DNA of 64,000 nucleotides from Rhizobium leucaenae USDA 9039 (GTDB lineage Bacteria; Pseudomonadota; Alphaproteobacteria; Rhizobiales; Rhizobiaceae), in contig NZ_AUFB01000020.1 of the NCBI RefSeq assembly GCF_000426285.1, positions 1 through 64,000 on the forward strand. The letters are read 5' to 3'. Under the pieces are notes generated by a model that saw nothing but the letters and a program-made list of their open reading frames with translations, ran no database searches and had not been told where the DNA came from. Position numbers and translations under genes: made by a program. This document shows, in pieces, positions 41,018 to 49,199 of the stretch (position 1 is its first letter; every line of letters begins with the position of its first letter).

Positions 41018-41665
41018 TCACTTCGACGGATCGATTAGGGCACTCCTCTGCTCCTCCGTGAGCGGTCGGATTTCGTGGTTCTGCAGCAGCAAGAAGAGCT
41101 TGGCCGTTTCCTCAAGCTCCTCCGTTGCGTATTGGGCGTCGGTGAGTGTCTTCCCTGCGACGACCGGGCCATGGTTTGCCATCAGCACTGCATGATGATC
41201 CGCGGCGGCGGCTCCCACCGCCGCCGCCAAGGCTTGGTCTCCGGGAGGAAAGTACGGCACGAGCGGCAGGGCGCCGACGCGCATCACGTAGTAGGCGGTC
41301 AATGGGGGCAGGACGTCTCGGTGATCGACCTTTTTGAGAACGCTGGCGGCCACCGAATAGGTTGAATGCAGGTGCACGACAGCGCGTCGCCCGTCCTTGC
41401 CGCAGTACATGCACTGGTGAAGGAACGCCTCCTTTGTCGGCCTGTCCCCGCTCTCGTGAATGCCGTCCGCGGAGAACAGCGAGAGTCTTGCGGGGTCGAG
41501 GCCGCCGAGCGACGCGTTGGTTGGTGTCATGAGCATGCGACCATCTGAGAGTCGGACGCTGATGTTGCCGGTCGACCCAGCTGTCAGACCACGGTCAAAG
41601 AGAGATTTGCCAACGTCGACGATCTCGTCACGGACTTTTGTTTCTTCGGATATCGTTGCAACCAT
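41018..41665 (-). CDS. otnC: Class II aldolase/adducin-family 3-oxo-tetronate 4-phosphate decarboxylase (OtnC-like)
   Basis: 215 aa. Class II aldolase features: GLTAGSTGNISVRLSDGRML, TPTNASLGGLDPARLS, the metal-ligand histidines in VVHLHSTYSVAA and a third one in MANHGPVVAGK. The start at 41665 shares one base with the stop of the upstream kinase gene; longer frames run inside that gene. OtnC decarboxylates 3-oxo-tetronate 4-phosphate to DHAP and CO2. The adjacent DUF1537 kinase supplies its substrate in known pathways, which supports the call. Confidence 0.88.
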   Translation of the reverse strand: MVATISEETKVRDEIVDVGKSLFDRGLTAGSTGNISVRLSDGRMLMTPTNASLGGLDPARLSLFSADGIHESGDRPTKEAFLHQCMYCGKDGRRAVVHLHSTYSVAASVLKKVDHRDVLPPLTAYYVMRVGALPLVPYFPPGDQALAAAVGAAAADHHAVLMANHGPVVAGKTLTDAQYATEELEETAKLFLLLQNHEIRPLTEEQRSALIDPSK

Positions 41666-42933
41666 CAGAGGCGATCCCATGCATCGATGAAGAAGCGCGG
41701 GCCACCGAAGTTGCCAGACTTTAGTGCTAAGGAAAGTTGCCGTCCATTGCTGGTCGCGCCGACCCAAGGAACGCCGGGAGTGATCTCGTTCCCAATAGCA
41801 AGTTGGTCGACGCCAAGCGACTTCACGACCGCGCCCGAGGTTTCGCCGCCGGCGACGATCAGCTCGTTCACTCCGTTCTCGACAAGCTTGCGTGCGATTT
41901 CCGACAGGGCTTTCTCGACCAGGTCGCCGGACTCAGCGACACCTAGCCTGCTCTGGTTTGCCTTCACTTCGTCTGGTTTAGCGGTGGCATAGAACAGGAG
42001 CGGCTTCGGGCCGAGCCGCTTGGACGACCAGTCGAGAGCCTCGCCGACGACGTCGCGTCCTTCAGCAAGGCTTGCAACGTCGATGCGGAATCCCTCGTGA
42101 TCGGCCAGCATTGTCTTAACCTGGTCGTTAGTTGCGACGGAGCAGCTCCCGGAGATGACCGCGCGATGCCCGCCCTTGCCGAGGGGGAGTGGCTTCTCGC
42201 AGCGATTCTGGTCCTGATCAAAGACACGCGTCAGGCCGTAGGCGAGACCGGATGCGCCGGTGAAGAGCTTAAGCCTCCCAAACCCGGATGCGATCTCGAT
42301 GAGGTCGTCATCGCTTATCGCATCAACCACCGCGATCTGGGGCGCGCCCTTGTCTGCTGCCTCGCGCCATTTTCGGATGGCTGCGGCGCCGAGCTTCACG
42401 GTATCGTAGTAGCAGCCCGAGACCACTGCTTTCGTCTGCGGCGCAAGCACCCGCAGGAGGTTGGCATCGGTCATCGGCGTGAGCGGATGGTTCCGCATCC
42501 CGGACTCGTTCAGCGGAACGTCACCGACGAACAGGTTGCCCTTGTAGATCGTGCGTGCGTTTGCTGGAAACGCCGGGCATGCGATCGTGAAGTTCTCGCC
42601 CAACTCTGCCAGCATGGCGTCCGTCACCGGGCCGATGTTGCCTTGGGTGGTAGAGTCGAAGGTCGAGCAGTACTTGAAGAAGAATTTCTCCGCACCCCGT
42701 CCGCGAAGCCAGCGAAGGGCGCTTAACGACTCCTCGATGGCCGCTTTGGGATCGATCGTTCTCGTCTTCAACGCGACCACGATCGCGTCGGCGTGGATTT
42801 GCCGATCGTCATCCGGAATGCCAATGACGACGATTGTCTTCAACCCACCCCGTGCAAAGATGTTGGCAACATCGGTCGCACCCGTGAAGTCGTCGGCTAC
42901 GCAGCCGACAAGCAGCTTTCCGGAGACTGTCAT
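41665..42933 (-). CDS. otnK: Four-carbon acid sugar kinase (DUF1537), 3-oxo-tetronate kinase-like
   Basis: 422 aa. The DUF1537 N-terminal signature VADDFTGATDVANIFARGG at about residues 11-29 and the C-terminal nucleotide-binding motif VAGGETSGAVVKSLGVDQL at about 365 are both present, as is the GVPWVGATSNGRQLSLALKS tail. The family phosphorylates 3-oxo-tetronates, apiose-derived acids and related C4/C5 acids. It is translationally coupled to the aldolase gene (1-bp overlap) and starts 3 bp after the aldehyde dehydrogenase stop, as in known otn operons. The true carbon skeleton is not determined. Confidence 0.9.
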   Translation of the reverse strand: MTVSGKLLVGCVADDFTGATDVANIFARGGLKTIVVIGIPDDDRQIHADAIVVALKTRTIDPKAAIEESLSALRWLRGRGAEKFFFKYCSTFDSTTQGNIGPVTDAMLAELGENFTIACPAFPANARTIYKGNLFVGDVPLNESGMRNHPLTPMTDANLLRVLAPQTKAVVSGCYYDTVKLGAAAIRKWREAADKGAPQIAVVDAISDDDLIEIASGFGRLKLFTGASGLAYGLTRVFDQDQNRCEKPLPLGKGGHRAVISGSCSVATNDQVKTMLADHEGFRIDVASLAEGRDVVGEALDWSSKRLGPKPLLFYATAKPDEVKANQSRLGVAESGDLVEKALSEIARKLVENGVNELIVAGGETSGAVVKSLGVDQLAIGNEITPGVPWVGATSNGRQLSLALKSGNFGGPRFFIDAWDRL

Positions 42934-42936
42934 GGT

Positions 42937-44415
42937 TCACCTCATGATGAAGGGGTTGGCAACGTCCTCGGCTGTCGAGATCATCACGCTCTTCGTCTGC
43001 ATGTACTGCTGGATCGAGGCAATGCCGTTCTCGCGGCCGATGCCGGAGTGCTTGTAACCGCCGAGCGGCGACATGTAGCTGATGACGCGGTAGGTGTTCA
43101 CCCAGACGGTGCCCGCCTGGATGGCTGCCGAGACCTTCAGAATGCGGCGCATGTCCTGCGTCCAGAACCCGGCGGCAAGGCCGTAGTTCGTGTCGTTGGC
43201 AATGTGCACGGCTTCCTCATCGGTGTCGAACGGGATTACCGAAAGCACGGGACCGAAGACTTCCTCTTGCGCGATCCGCATGTCGTTGCGGACGCCGGAG
43301 AAGATCGTAGGCTCGACGAACCATCCGTTGGACAGCTCCGGATTGCTGGGGCGACCGCCGCCAAGGACACACTCAGCACCTTCGTTCTTCGCTATTTCGA
43401 TGTAGTCTAGGATCTTTTCGAGCTGAGGCGGTGTTGTTACCGGCCCGACCTGCGTGTTCGTCGACAGCGGGTCGCCCATGCGCGCCGTCTTGGCGAGATT
43501 GACGATCTTCTCGAGGAACTGGTCGTGGATGCTGCGCTGGACGAGAAGGCGCGAACCCGCGATGCAGGTCTGGCCGGTTGCCGCGAAAATGCCTGAGATG
43601 ACCCCGTTCACCGCGTTGTCGATCTCGGCGTCGTCGAACACGATGTGCGGGCTCTTGCCGCCAAGCTCGAGCGTAACCTTCTTGAAGTTGCGTGCAGCGA
43701 GCTCACCGATCTTGCGCCCGGTTCCTTCGCTGCCTGTGAAGGCGATCTTGGCGACGTGCTTGTGCGTGGTCAGCGTCTCGCCGACATCCACGCCGAACCC
43801 TGTAACGACGTTGAAGACGCCTGCCGGGAATCCTGCCCTCTCGACAAGCTTCGCGAATTCGAGCGTCGATGCTGAGGTGAACTCCGATGGCTTGGCCACG
43901 AACGTGTTGCCAGCCGCGAGCGCGGGCGCGAGCTTGTACGCAAGCAGCAGAAGCGGGGAGTTCCACGGCGTGATGCCGACGCAGACCCCGAGCGGCTCGT
44001 TTCGGGTGAAGTTGAACGTGTCCGGCTTGTCGATTGGAACGACCGCGCCTTCGATTTTATCTGCAAGGCCGCCGAAGTAGTAGTACCATTGAGGAATATA
44101 TTTGAGTTGGAACAGCATCTCGTTGATGAGCTTGCCGTTGTCGATCACCTCGATATTCGCCAGGTGCTCAGCACTCTCAGCGATGAGATCGCCGAGACGG
44201 CGCAGCAGATGGCCGCGCGCACTGGCGGTGTACTTCGGCCACAGACCGCTGGTGAAGGCCCGGTGTGCTGCCTCGACCGCACGCTCGGCATCTTCCTTGC
44301 CGCCCTTCGGGATCGCTGCCCAGACCTTGCCATTGAAAGGGTTCTTCGTTTCGAACGTCTCTCCGCTGGCAGCGTCTTCCCACCGGCCGTCGATGAACAT
44401 CTTGTAAGTCTGCAT
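42937..44415 (-). CDS. NAD(P)-dependent aldehyde dehydrogenase
   Basis: 492 aa. Conserved: ITPWNSPLLLLAYKLAPALA, VTGFGVDVGETLTTHKHVAK, VTLELGGKSPHIVFDDAEID, and the catalytic cysteine in ATGQTCIAGSR at about residue 297. Similar to betaine- and lactaldehyde-type dehydrogenases; substrate not evident. Start at 44415 (AGAGAGAAAGACA before ATG) is preferred to 44436, which lies inside the upstream HAD gene's end. In context it may oxidise an aldose or a short hydroxy-aldehyde to the acid entering the kinase/aldolase route. Confidence 0.9.
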   Translation of the reverse strand: MQTYKMFIDGRWEDAASGETFETKNPFNGKVWAAIPKGGKEDAERAVEAAHRAFTSGLWPKYTASARGHLLRRLGDLIAESAEHLANIEVIDNGKLINEMLFQLKYIPQWYYYFGGLADKIEGAVVPIDKPDTFNFTRNEPLGVCVGITPWNSPLLLLAYKLAPALAAGNTFVAKPSEFTSASTLEFAKLVERAGFPAGVFNVVTGFGVDVGETLTTHKHVAKIAFTGSEGTGRKIGELAARNFKKVTLELGGKSPHIVFDDAEIDNAVNGVISGIFAATGQTCIAGSRLLVQRSIHDQFLEKIVNLAKTARMGDPLSTNTQVGPVTTPPQLEKILDYIEIAKNEGAECVLGGGRPSNPELSNGWFVEPTIFSGVRNDMRIAQEEVFGPVLSVIPFDTDEEAVHIANDTNYGLAAGFWTQDMRRILKVSAAIQAGTVWVNTYRVISYMSPLGGYKHSGIGRENGIASIQQYMQTKSVMISTAEDVANPFIMR

Positions 44416-44429
44416 TGTCTTTCTCTCTT

Positions 44430-45137
44430 CTAGCATCCGAGCTGCCGAGCGAGGTTTTCGATATCGTCGGCGACGTAGTCCCAGTTCTGCTCGGCCGTCA
44501 GGTCGGTTGTCTGACCCTCGCCGTATTCGGTGGGCCTTGCGATGAATGCGGTCCTAAGACCAAGGTTGCGCGCGGCGGCCAGGTCGTAGTTGTGCGCTGC
44601 GCACATCATTACGGCGTCCGGCTCCAGATAAAGGAGCTTGCAGACGCCGAGATAGGTCTCGGGGTCGGGCTTATAGTGCTGGAACAGCTCGCAGGAGAAC
44701 ACATTGTCCCACGGGAGGTCTGCGTGCTTTGCCATGTTGACCAGGATGGCGACGTTGGCGTTCGACAGAGGCCCGATGATGAACTTTGTCTTCAGCCTGT
44801 GGAGACCGCGTGAGGCATCGGGCCAGCCCTCGAGGCGGTGCCAGACCTTGTTGATGTGCATCATCCGGTCTTGATCAAGCTCGGCAAGTCCCATTTCGCC
44901 AAAGACCGCCTTAAGGGCGTCGAAATGAAGCTCGTCGAGGTTGGTCCAGGGGAGCTCACCGCCACGCACGCGCGCCTTCTGCGGATTGTAGCGCTCACGC
45001 CAGCGGTCAACGAGATTGGCCCAGTCGACCCTAATATTCTGTGTATTTCCCCATGCGGTGAGATCACGAATGATCGAGCCGCGCCAGTCCACGACCGTGC
45101 CGAATGTATCGAAGACAATCGCCTTGATACCGGACAT
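44430..45137 (-). CDS. HAD-superfamily hydrolase, type II haloacid-dehalogenase-like, copy 2
   Basis: 235 aa. Motif I VFDTFGTVVDWRGSIIRDL, IGPLSNANVAILVNMAKHA, HYKPDPETYLGVCKLL and MMCAAHNYDLAAARNLGLRT. Very similar in plan and wording to the protein at 38883-39605, including the tail with TEYGEGQTTDL versus TEHGPDQTTDL. The start shares one base with the stop of the ABM gene. Presence of two such genes in one operon suggests either two substrates or a heteromer; neither can be decided here. Confidence 0.86.
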   Translation of the reverse strand: MSGIKAIVFDTFGTVVDWRGSIIRDLTAWGNTQNIRVDWANLVDRWRERYNPQKARVRGGELPWTNLDELHFDALKAVFGEMGLAELDQDRMMHINKVWHRLEGWPDASRGLHRLKTKFIIGPLSNANVAILVNMAKHADLPWDNVFSCELFQHYKPDPETYLGVCKLLYLEPDAVMMCAAHNYDLAAARNLGLRTAFIARPTEYGEGQTTDLTAEQNWDYVADDIENLARQLGC

Positions 45138-45466
45138 CAGAATTGCTCCTTCTTTGCTGACGAGACGCGTTCGAAGGTCTCGACCTTCTTCTCTGTGACC
45201 CAGTCGCGAACGGTCTGGTCGAAGTCGAGGAAGTGCGGCGTCTTCAGGTGGAAATCGAAATCGGCCTTCGAGCCGTAGACTTCATAGAGGTAGATGCGCT
45301 CCGGCCGCTTGGGGTCGCGGCAGACGTCGAACACTTCGCAGTTCGGCTCGTCTCGGAGCGATGCTGCCGCGTTCTCGATCATCGCCGTGTGAAAGTTCGC
45401 CACGAACTCGCCGCTGACGATGAATTCGACGATAACGACGAATCCGGTGGAAGCAGGCGCGCTCAT
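45137..45466 (-). CDS. Antibiotic-biosynthesis-monooxygenase (ABM) domain protein
   Basis: 109 aa. Single ferredoxin-like ABM domain: FVVIVEFIVSGEFVANFHTA near the N-terminus, LRDEPNCEVFDVCRDPKRPE, IYLYEVYGSKADFDFHLKTP and FLDFDQTVRDWV. Such small dimers act as quinol monooxygenases or as auxiliary epimerase/lyase-like enzymes in sugar clusters (for example LsrG-like). It overlaps the dehydrogenase gene upstream by 4 bp and the HAD gene downstream by 1 bp, so it is firmly part of the operon. Confidence 0.85.
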   Translation of the reverse strand: MSAPASTGFVVIVEFIVSGEFVANFHTAMIENAAASLRDEPNCEVFDVCRDPKRPERIYLYEVYGSKADFDFHLKTPHFLDFDQTVRDWVTEKKVETFERVSSAKKEQF

Positions 45467-46578
45467 GCGACCTCCTTTCGGACCGCACCGAGAGCGCCGA
45501 TGACGCTACGGGTCATGTCCGCGCAGTTGGCGGTGCCGCCATACTCCATGGGAACCGCGGCCTTCGTGAAGAGGGTATGCTCGACCGCAGCCTCGATAAG
45601 ACGCGCGGCATCAGCAAGTTTCGGCTCGCAATGCTTCACCGCCAGCCAGTCGAGCATCATTGCTCCCGACAGGATCATGGCGCTGGGGTTGGCGACGCCT
45701 TTCCCGGCGATGTCGGGCGCCGTTCCGTGAGCGGGCTGGAACAGTCCGTAGTGCTCGCCGATGTCGGCGGAGGCGGCCATTCCCATGCCGCCGATCAGTC
45801 CGGCTGCGAGGTCGGACAGAATGTCACCGAACATGTTCTCAGTCACAAGAACGTCGAGGGCCCAGGGCTTCTTCACCATGTTGAGCGCAAGCGCATCGAC
45901 GTAGGCGTAGTCCTTCTGGACGTCCGGATGCTTCTCTGCCACTTCGTCGAAAATCTTCCTGAAGAAGGCCATCGAGCTGAAGACGTTGGCCTTGTCCACG
46001 CAGGTAACAACACCGGGCCTCCCACGGCGCTTGCGCTGCGCGGCGAGCTGGAAGGCGAATTCGGTGACCCGCTCGGTACCCGCGCGGGTGATCTGCATCG
46101 TGTCGTAAGCTTCCTGGTCGTCCCGGATCTCACCGCGGCCTCGGGCGTAGAACAGTCCTTCGGTCTGTTCGCGGACAAGGACGAAATCGATCCCTTCTGC
46201 ACGCGGATCTGACAACACCTTCGGAAGTCCCGGAAACCAGCGGATGGGGCGTACCCCTGCGAATAGGCCGAACTCCATGCGCAGGTCGAGCTGGGGAATG
46301 ATCTCCGTGCCATCAGGGAAGCGGATGTCTGGCCAGCCCATGGCGCCGAAAAGGATTGCATCGGCTTTGCGGCATGCTTCAAGAGCGCTCGCGGGCAGGG
46401 CTTCCCCGGACTCGGCGTAGAATTGTGCGCCTGCCTGATGGGTTTCGAAGGACATGGGTGGTGCGCCAGCCGCCTTGACGGCAGCGTCGATGACTTCGAG
46501 GCAAGCGGGCATGACCTCGCGGCCGATACCGTCTCCAGGAAGGACTGCGATCTTGAACGAGTTTTTCAGGGATGACAT
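45463..46578 (-). CDS. Isocitrate/isopropylmalate-family dehydrogenase, tartrate-dehydrogenase-like
   Basis: 371 aa. Family markers: IAVLPGDGIGREVMPACLEV at the N-terminus, the substrate arginine region LDLRMEFGLFAGVRP, FVLVREQTEGLFYARG, DALALNMVKKPWALDVLVTE with NMFGDILSDLAAGLIGGMGM, and AHGTAPDIAGKGVANPSAMI. These are metal- and NAD-dependent oxidative decarboxylases or dehydrogenases of 2-hydroxy acids. In an otnK/otnC operon it is a candidate for the step that makes the 3-oxo acid. Length is close to isopropylmalate and tartrate dehydrogenases (about 355-370 aa). Confidence 0.9.
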   Translation of the reverse strand: MSSLKNSFKIAVLPGDGIGREVMPACLEVIDAAVKAAGAPPMSFETHQAGAQFYAESGEALPASALEACRKADAILFGAMGWPDIRFPDGTEIIPQLDLRMEFGLFAGVRPIRWFPGLPKVLSDPRAEGIDFVLVREQTEGLFYARGRGEIRDDQEAYDTMQITRAGTERVTEFAFQLAAQRKRRGRPGVVTCVDKANVFSSMAFFRKIFDEVAEKHPDVQKDYAYVDALALNMVKKPWALDVLVTENMFGDILSDLAAGLIGGMGMAASADIGEHYGLFQPAHGTAPDIAGKGVANPSAMILSGAMMLDWLAVKHCEPKLADAARLIEAAVEHTLFTKAAVPMEYGGTANCADMTRSVIGALGAVRKEVA

Positions 46579-46591
46579 TATTCAGCCTATT

Positions 46592-47299
46592 CTAAAGATG
46601 ATTGAGCCCGAGGCGTTCGAGGAGCGCGAGCAGTTCCGTGCCCGCACGCTCGCGGTGCGCCCTATGAATGTTTCTGGCCTTCTCGCGGTCTCCTGCGCGA
46701 ATTGCCTCCACCAGAGCGGCGTGTTCGCGCGTGGAATTCACGGGCTTCGGACGCATCTTCAAAGTCAGCATCCGAACGCGATGTGCCCGGTCGATGAAGT
46801 TGAGCACCACCGACTTCAGCATCTGGTTTCCGCCCAGCTCTAAGAGCTGTTCGTGGAACCGCGCATCGGCCTGCGCCCAGCCTTCCAGATCGTCTTCCGA
46901 CAATGCGTGATCCATGTCGGCGGTCGCCTTTTCCAGACCATGAAGCTGCTCGTCGGAAAGGCCGCGCCCGGCGGCGAGTTCGGCCGCGGTGCTTTCGAGG
47001 GACGTGAGGATCTCGTAGATCTCCTTCATATCCGCCGTCGACACGGGAAGAACACGCATGCCGTGGCGGGGGATCACAGAAACGAGACCGTCCTGCTGCA
47101 GGCGCATGAGCGCCTCGCGGACAGGGGTGCGACTCATGCCGAGCTGAGAAGCGACCTCCTGCTCGGTTGCCTGGAAGCCCGGCGGCCATTTGTTGTTCAA
47201 GATAAGCTGCCGAAGCTTAAGGTGAGCCGTCGCGGTCATAGTTTTCGCAAAGGATTCCTCCCTGATCTCGGCCGTTTCGGATTGACTGGTCGACGCCAT
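46592..47299 (-). CDS. GntR-family regulator, FadR (FCD) subfamily
   Basis: 235 aa from ATG at 47299, with AGGGGGAATCAC before it. N-terminal winged helix: LKLRQLILNNKWPPGFQATE, EQEVASQLGMSRTPVREALM and RLQQDGLVSVIPRHGMRVLP; C-terminal all-helical FCD domain with FHEQLLELGGNQML. An alternative start at 47341 overlaps the epimerase gene by 14 bp. It lies inside the minus-strand operon. FCD regulators often recognise GTATAC-centred sites, and such a site occurs at 52009-52024 in the promoter of this operon. Confidence 0.88.
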   Translation of the reverse strand: MASTSQSETAEIREESFAKTMTATAHLKLRQLILNNKWPPGFQATEQEVASQLGMSRTPVREALMRLQQDGLVSVIPRHGMRVLPVSTADMKEIYEILTSLESTAAELAAGRGLSDEQLHGLEKATADMDHALSEDDLEGWAQADARFHEQLLELGGNQMLKSVVLNFIDRAHRVRMLTLKMRPKPVNSTREHAALVEAIRAGDREKARNIHRAHRERAGTELLALLERLGLNHL

Positions 47300-47327
47300 G
47301 TGATTCCCCCTGGTCTGGCTGGTTTGC

Positions 47328-48188
47328 TTAGCCTTCGGCATATCTGCGCCAACTGTGCTCAGGCTTATATCCGAGAACGGACGTAGCCTTCTCGATCGAA
47401 AGCAAGGTTTCGGTCCCGTGGGCCGGACGCTTGAACGGAACGCCCGGATACCATTTGGCCACGAGTTCTTCGTTTGACGTGCTCATCACGCTATCGTCGT
47501 TAGCGATGATGAAGACTTCAGCACCCGTACCCTGCCATTCAAGCGAGAGTCTGATGGCCTGCGCGCCGTCGCGCGCGTCGATGTAGGTCCACAGGTTGAA
47601 GCGACGGCTGCCTGGGTCCTTCTCGAAGTCCGGGAAGCCCTCATATTCGCTCTCGTCCATGACGTTAGAGAAGCGGAGGCAGACGATCTTGAGATCCTTG
47701 TCCCAGCGGCAATACTGCTTGGCCATCTCCTCGCCGAGGTGCTTGGAGAGCGAGTAGGACGTTTCGGGGCGGGATTCATACTCCTCGTCGGCGGGGAAGT
47801 AGTCCGGCTTGATCGCGTAAGGGATGCCGAGCAGCGTCTCGCTTGATGCCCAGACAATGTTTTTGATGCCGAGCAGCCTGCAGGATTCGAACACGTTGAA
47901 GGTCGAGATCGTATTCACCCGGAAGACCTCGGCCGGGGGAACACGGCCCGGCATCGGGACGGCGGCCAGATGCACTACGGCATCGGTCTCCCGGTCGTGA
48001 TTCCAATCGTAGCCAGCGATGGCCTCCATGGTCGCCCGCATGTCCTCGAAGTCGACCTTGATGAACGGGCACGTGTTCGATTGCGGCTCGACTGTATCAG
48101 CGTTGACGACGTCGTGACCGTTCTCGAGAAGATCCTTGATCGTGGCCCGGCCAAGTTTGCCGCTTCCGCCTGTCACTATTACTCGCAT
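47328..48188 (-). CDS. NAD-dependent epimerase/dehydratase (uronate-dehydrogenase-like extended SDR), copy 2
   Basis: 286 aa. VIVTGGSGKLGRATIKDLLE at the N-terminus, VHLAAVPMPGRVPPAEVFRV, WASSETLLGIPYAIKPDYFP and the YxxxK pair SYSLSKHLGEEMAKQY. Paralogue of 37954-38808. The family contains uronate dehydrogenase and related sugar or sugar-acid dehydrogenases acting on C1. It directly follows the ABC permease gene (30 bp), placing a dehydrogenation or epimerisation as an early step after import. ATG preceded by CAGGAGGAATATTTCA. Confidence 0.87.
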   Translation of the reverse strand: MRVIVTGGSGKLGRATIKDLLENGHDVVNADTVEPQSNTCPFIKVDFEDMRATMEAIAGYDWNHDRETDAVVHLAAVPMPGRVPPAEVFRVNTISTFNVFESCRLLGIKNIVWASSETLLGIPYAIKPDYFPADEEYESRPETSYSLSKHLGEEMAKQYCRWDKDLKIVCLRFSNVMDESEYEGFPDFEKDPGSRRFNLWTYIDARDGAQAIRLSLEWQGTGAEVFIIANDDSVMSTSNEELVAKWYPGVPFKRPAHGTETLLSIEKATSVLGYKPEHSWRRYAEG

Positions 48189-48218
48189 TGAAATATTCCT
48201 CCTGAATATCTGTTATGG

Positions 48219-49199
48219 TTAGCGGCTGCGGCCGACCGCGACTGCGAGGATGATGAGCATCCCGCGTGCGATAAGCTGCTGGCTGTAGTCGAGACCGCCA
48301 AGGATAAGCCCGTTGTTGATGACACCGATGAGCAGGGCGCCGACGATGGAGCCGATCACGGTTCCGCGTCCTCCGAAGAGGCTCGTCCCACCAAGCACCA
48401 CGGCTGCAATGACGGACAGCTCGTCGCCCTCGCCAAGCTGGAAGCGTCCCGACTGCAGGCGTCCGGCATAGAGCATGCCCGCGATCGCCGCGGCTGTTCC
48501 GGTAAGCAGCAGCACCTGGAACTTGATCTTTCGGACATCAACGCCACTGTAGCGGGCTGCGATCGCGTTGCCGCCTGCGGACATCACCTTGCGGCCGAAT
48601 GGAGTCTTGCGCAGCGCGATGTGGGCGATCGTGCCGAGAACGGCGACCCATAGGACGAGCACGGGAACGGGGCCGATGTTGCCGGAGCCGAAGATGAAGA
48701 TGAACGTGTCATCGATGATCGGAACAGGGGAGGTGCCGCTCACCCACATTCCGACGCCGCGCGCGATCCCCATCATGCCGAGCGTCACTAGGAACGACGG
48801 AATGTTGAGGTAAGCTGTGAGGCCGCCGTTGATCGCGCCGACCAGCAAACCGAGCGCCAAACCCGCCAGAATGCCAGGGACAAGGCCATAATGCGTCAGC
48901 ACCAGGCCAGCGATCACGGATGACAGTCCAGCGATCGCGCCGACGGAGAGATCTATTTCGCCTGCGGAGAGGACGAAGGACATCGCCATGGATACGATCG
49001 CGACGATCGCCGTCTGCCGAAGGATGTTCAGCAGGTTATTCGAAGAAAGGAAACCGCGGTCCTGCAGCAGGATCGCAAACACGATGAAGATGACGACGAA
49101 GCCGATATAGACGACGTAATCGCGCCAGTTGCTGTGCCAGGGTCTGCGGAGAGATTGTGAGTCAGCCGCTGGCTTCAAAACTTTGACCTCAGTGGACAT
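48219..49199 (-). CDS. Ribose-type sugar ABC transporter permease (RbsC family), system 1
   Basis: 326 aa, about ten hydrophobic segments. The RbsC-type signature FVLSAGEIDLSVGAIAGLSS is at about residues 80-99 and VVLGGTSLFGGRGTVIGSIV at about 267. Overlaps the ATPase gene stop by 11 bp. Channel-forming subunit of an importer for a pentose, hexose, polyol or related compound. Confidence 0.92.
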   Translation of the reverse strand: MSTEVKVLKPAADSQSLRRPWHSNWRDYVVYIGFVVIFIVFAILLQDRGFLSSNNLLNILRQTAIVAIVSMAMSFVLSAGEIDLSVGAIAGLSSVIAGLVLTHYGLVPGILAGLALGLLVGAINGGLTAYLNIPSFLVTLGMMGIARGVGMWVSGTSPVPIIDDTFIFIFGSGNIGPVPVLVLWVAVLGTIAHIALRKTPFGRKVMSAGGNAIAARYSGVDVRKIKFQVLLLTGTAAAIAGMLYAGRLQSGRFQLGEGDELSVIAAVVLGGTSLFGGRGTVIGSIVGALLIGVINNGLILGGLDYSQQLIARGMLIILAVAVGRSR

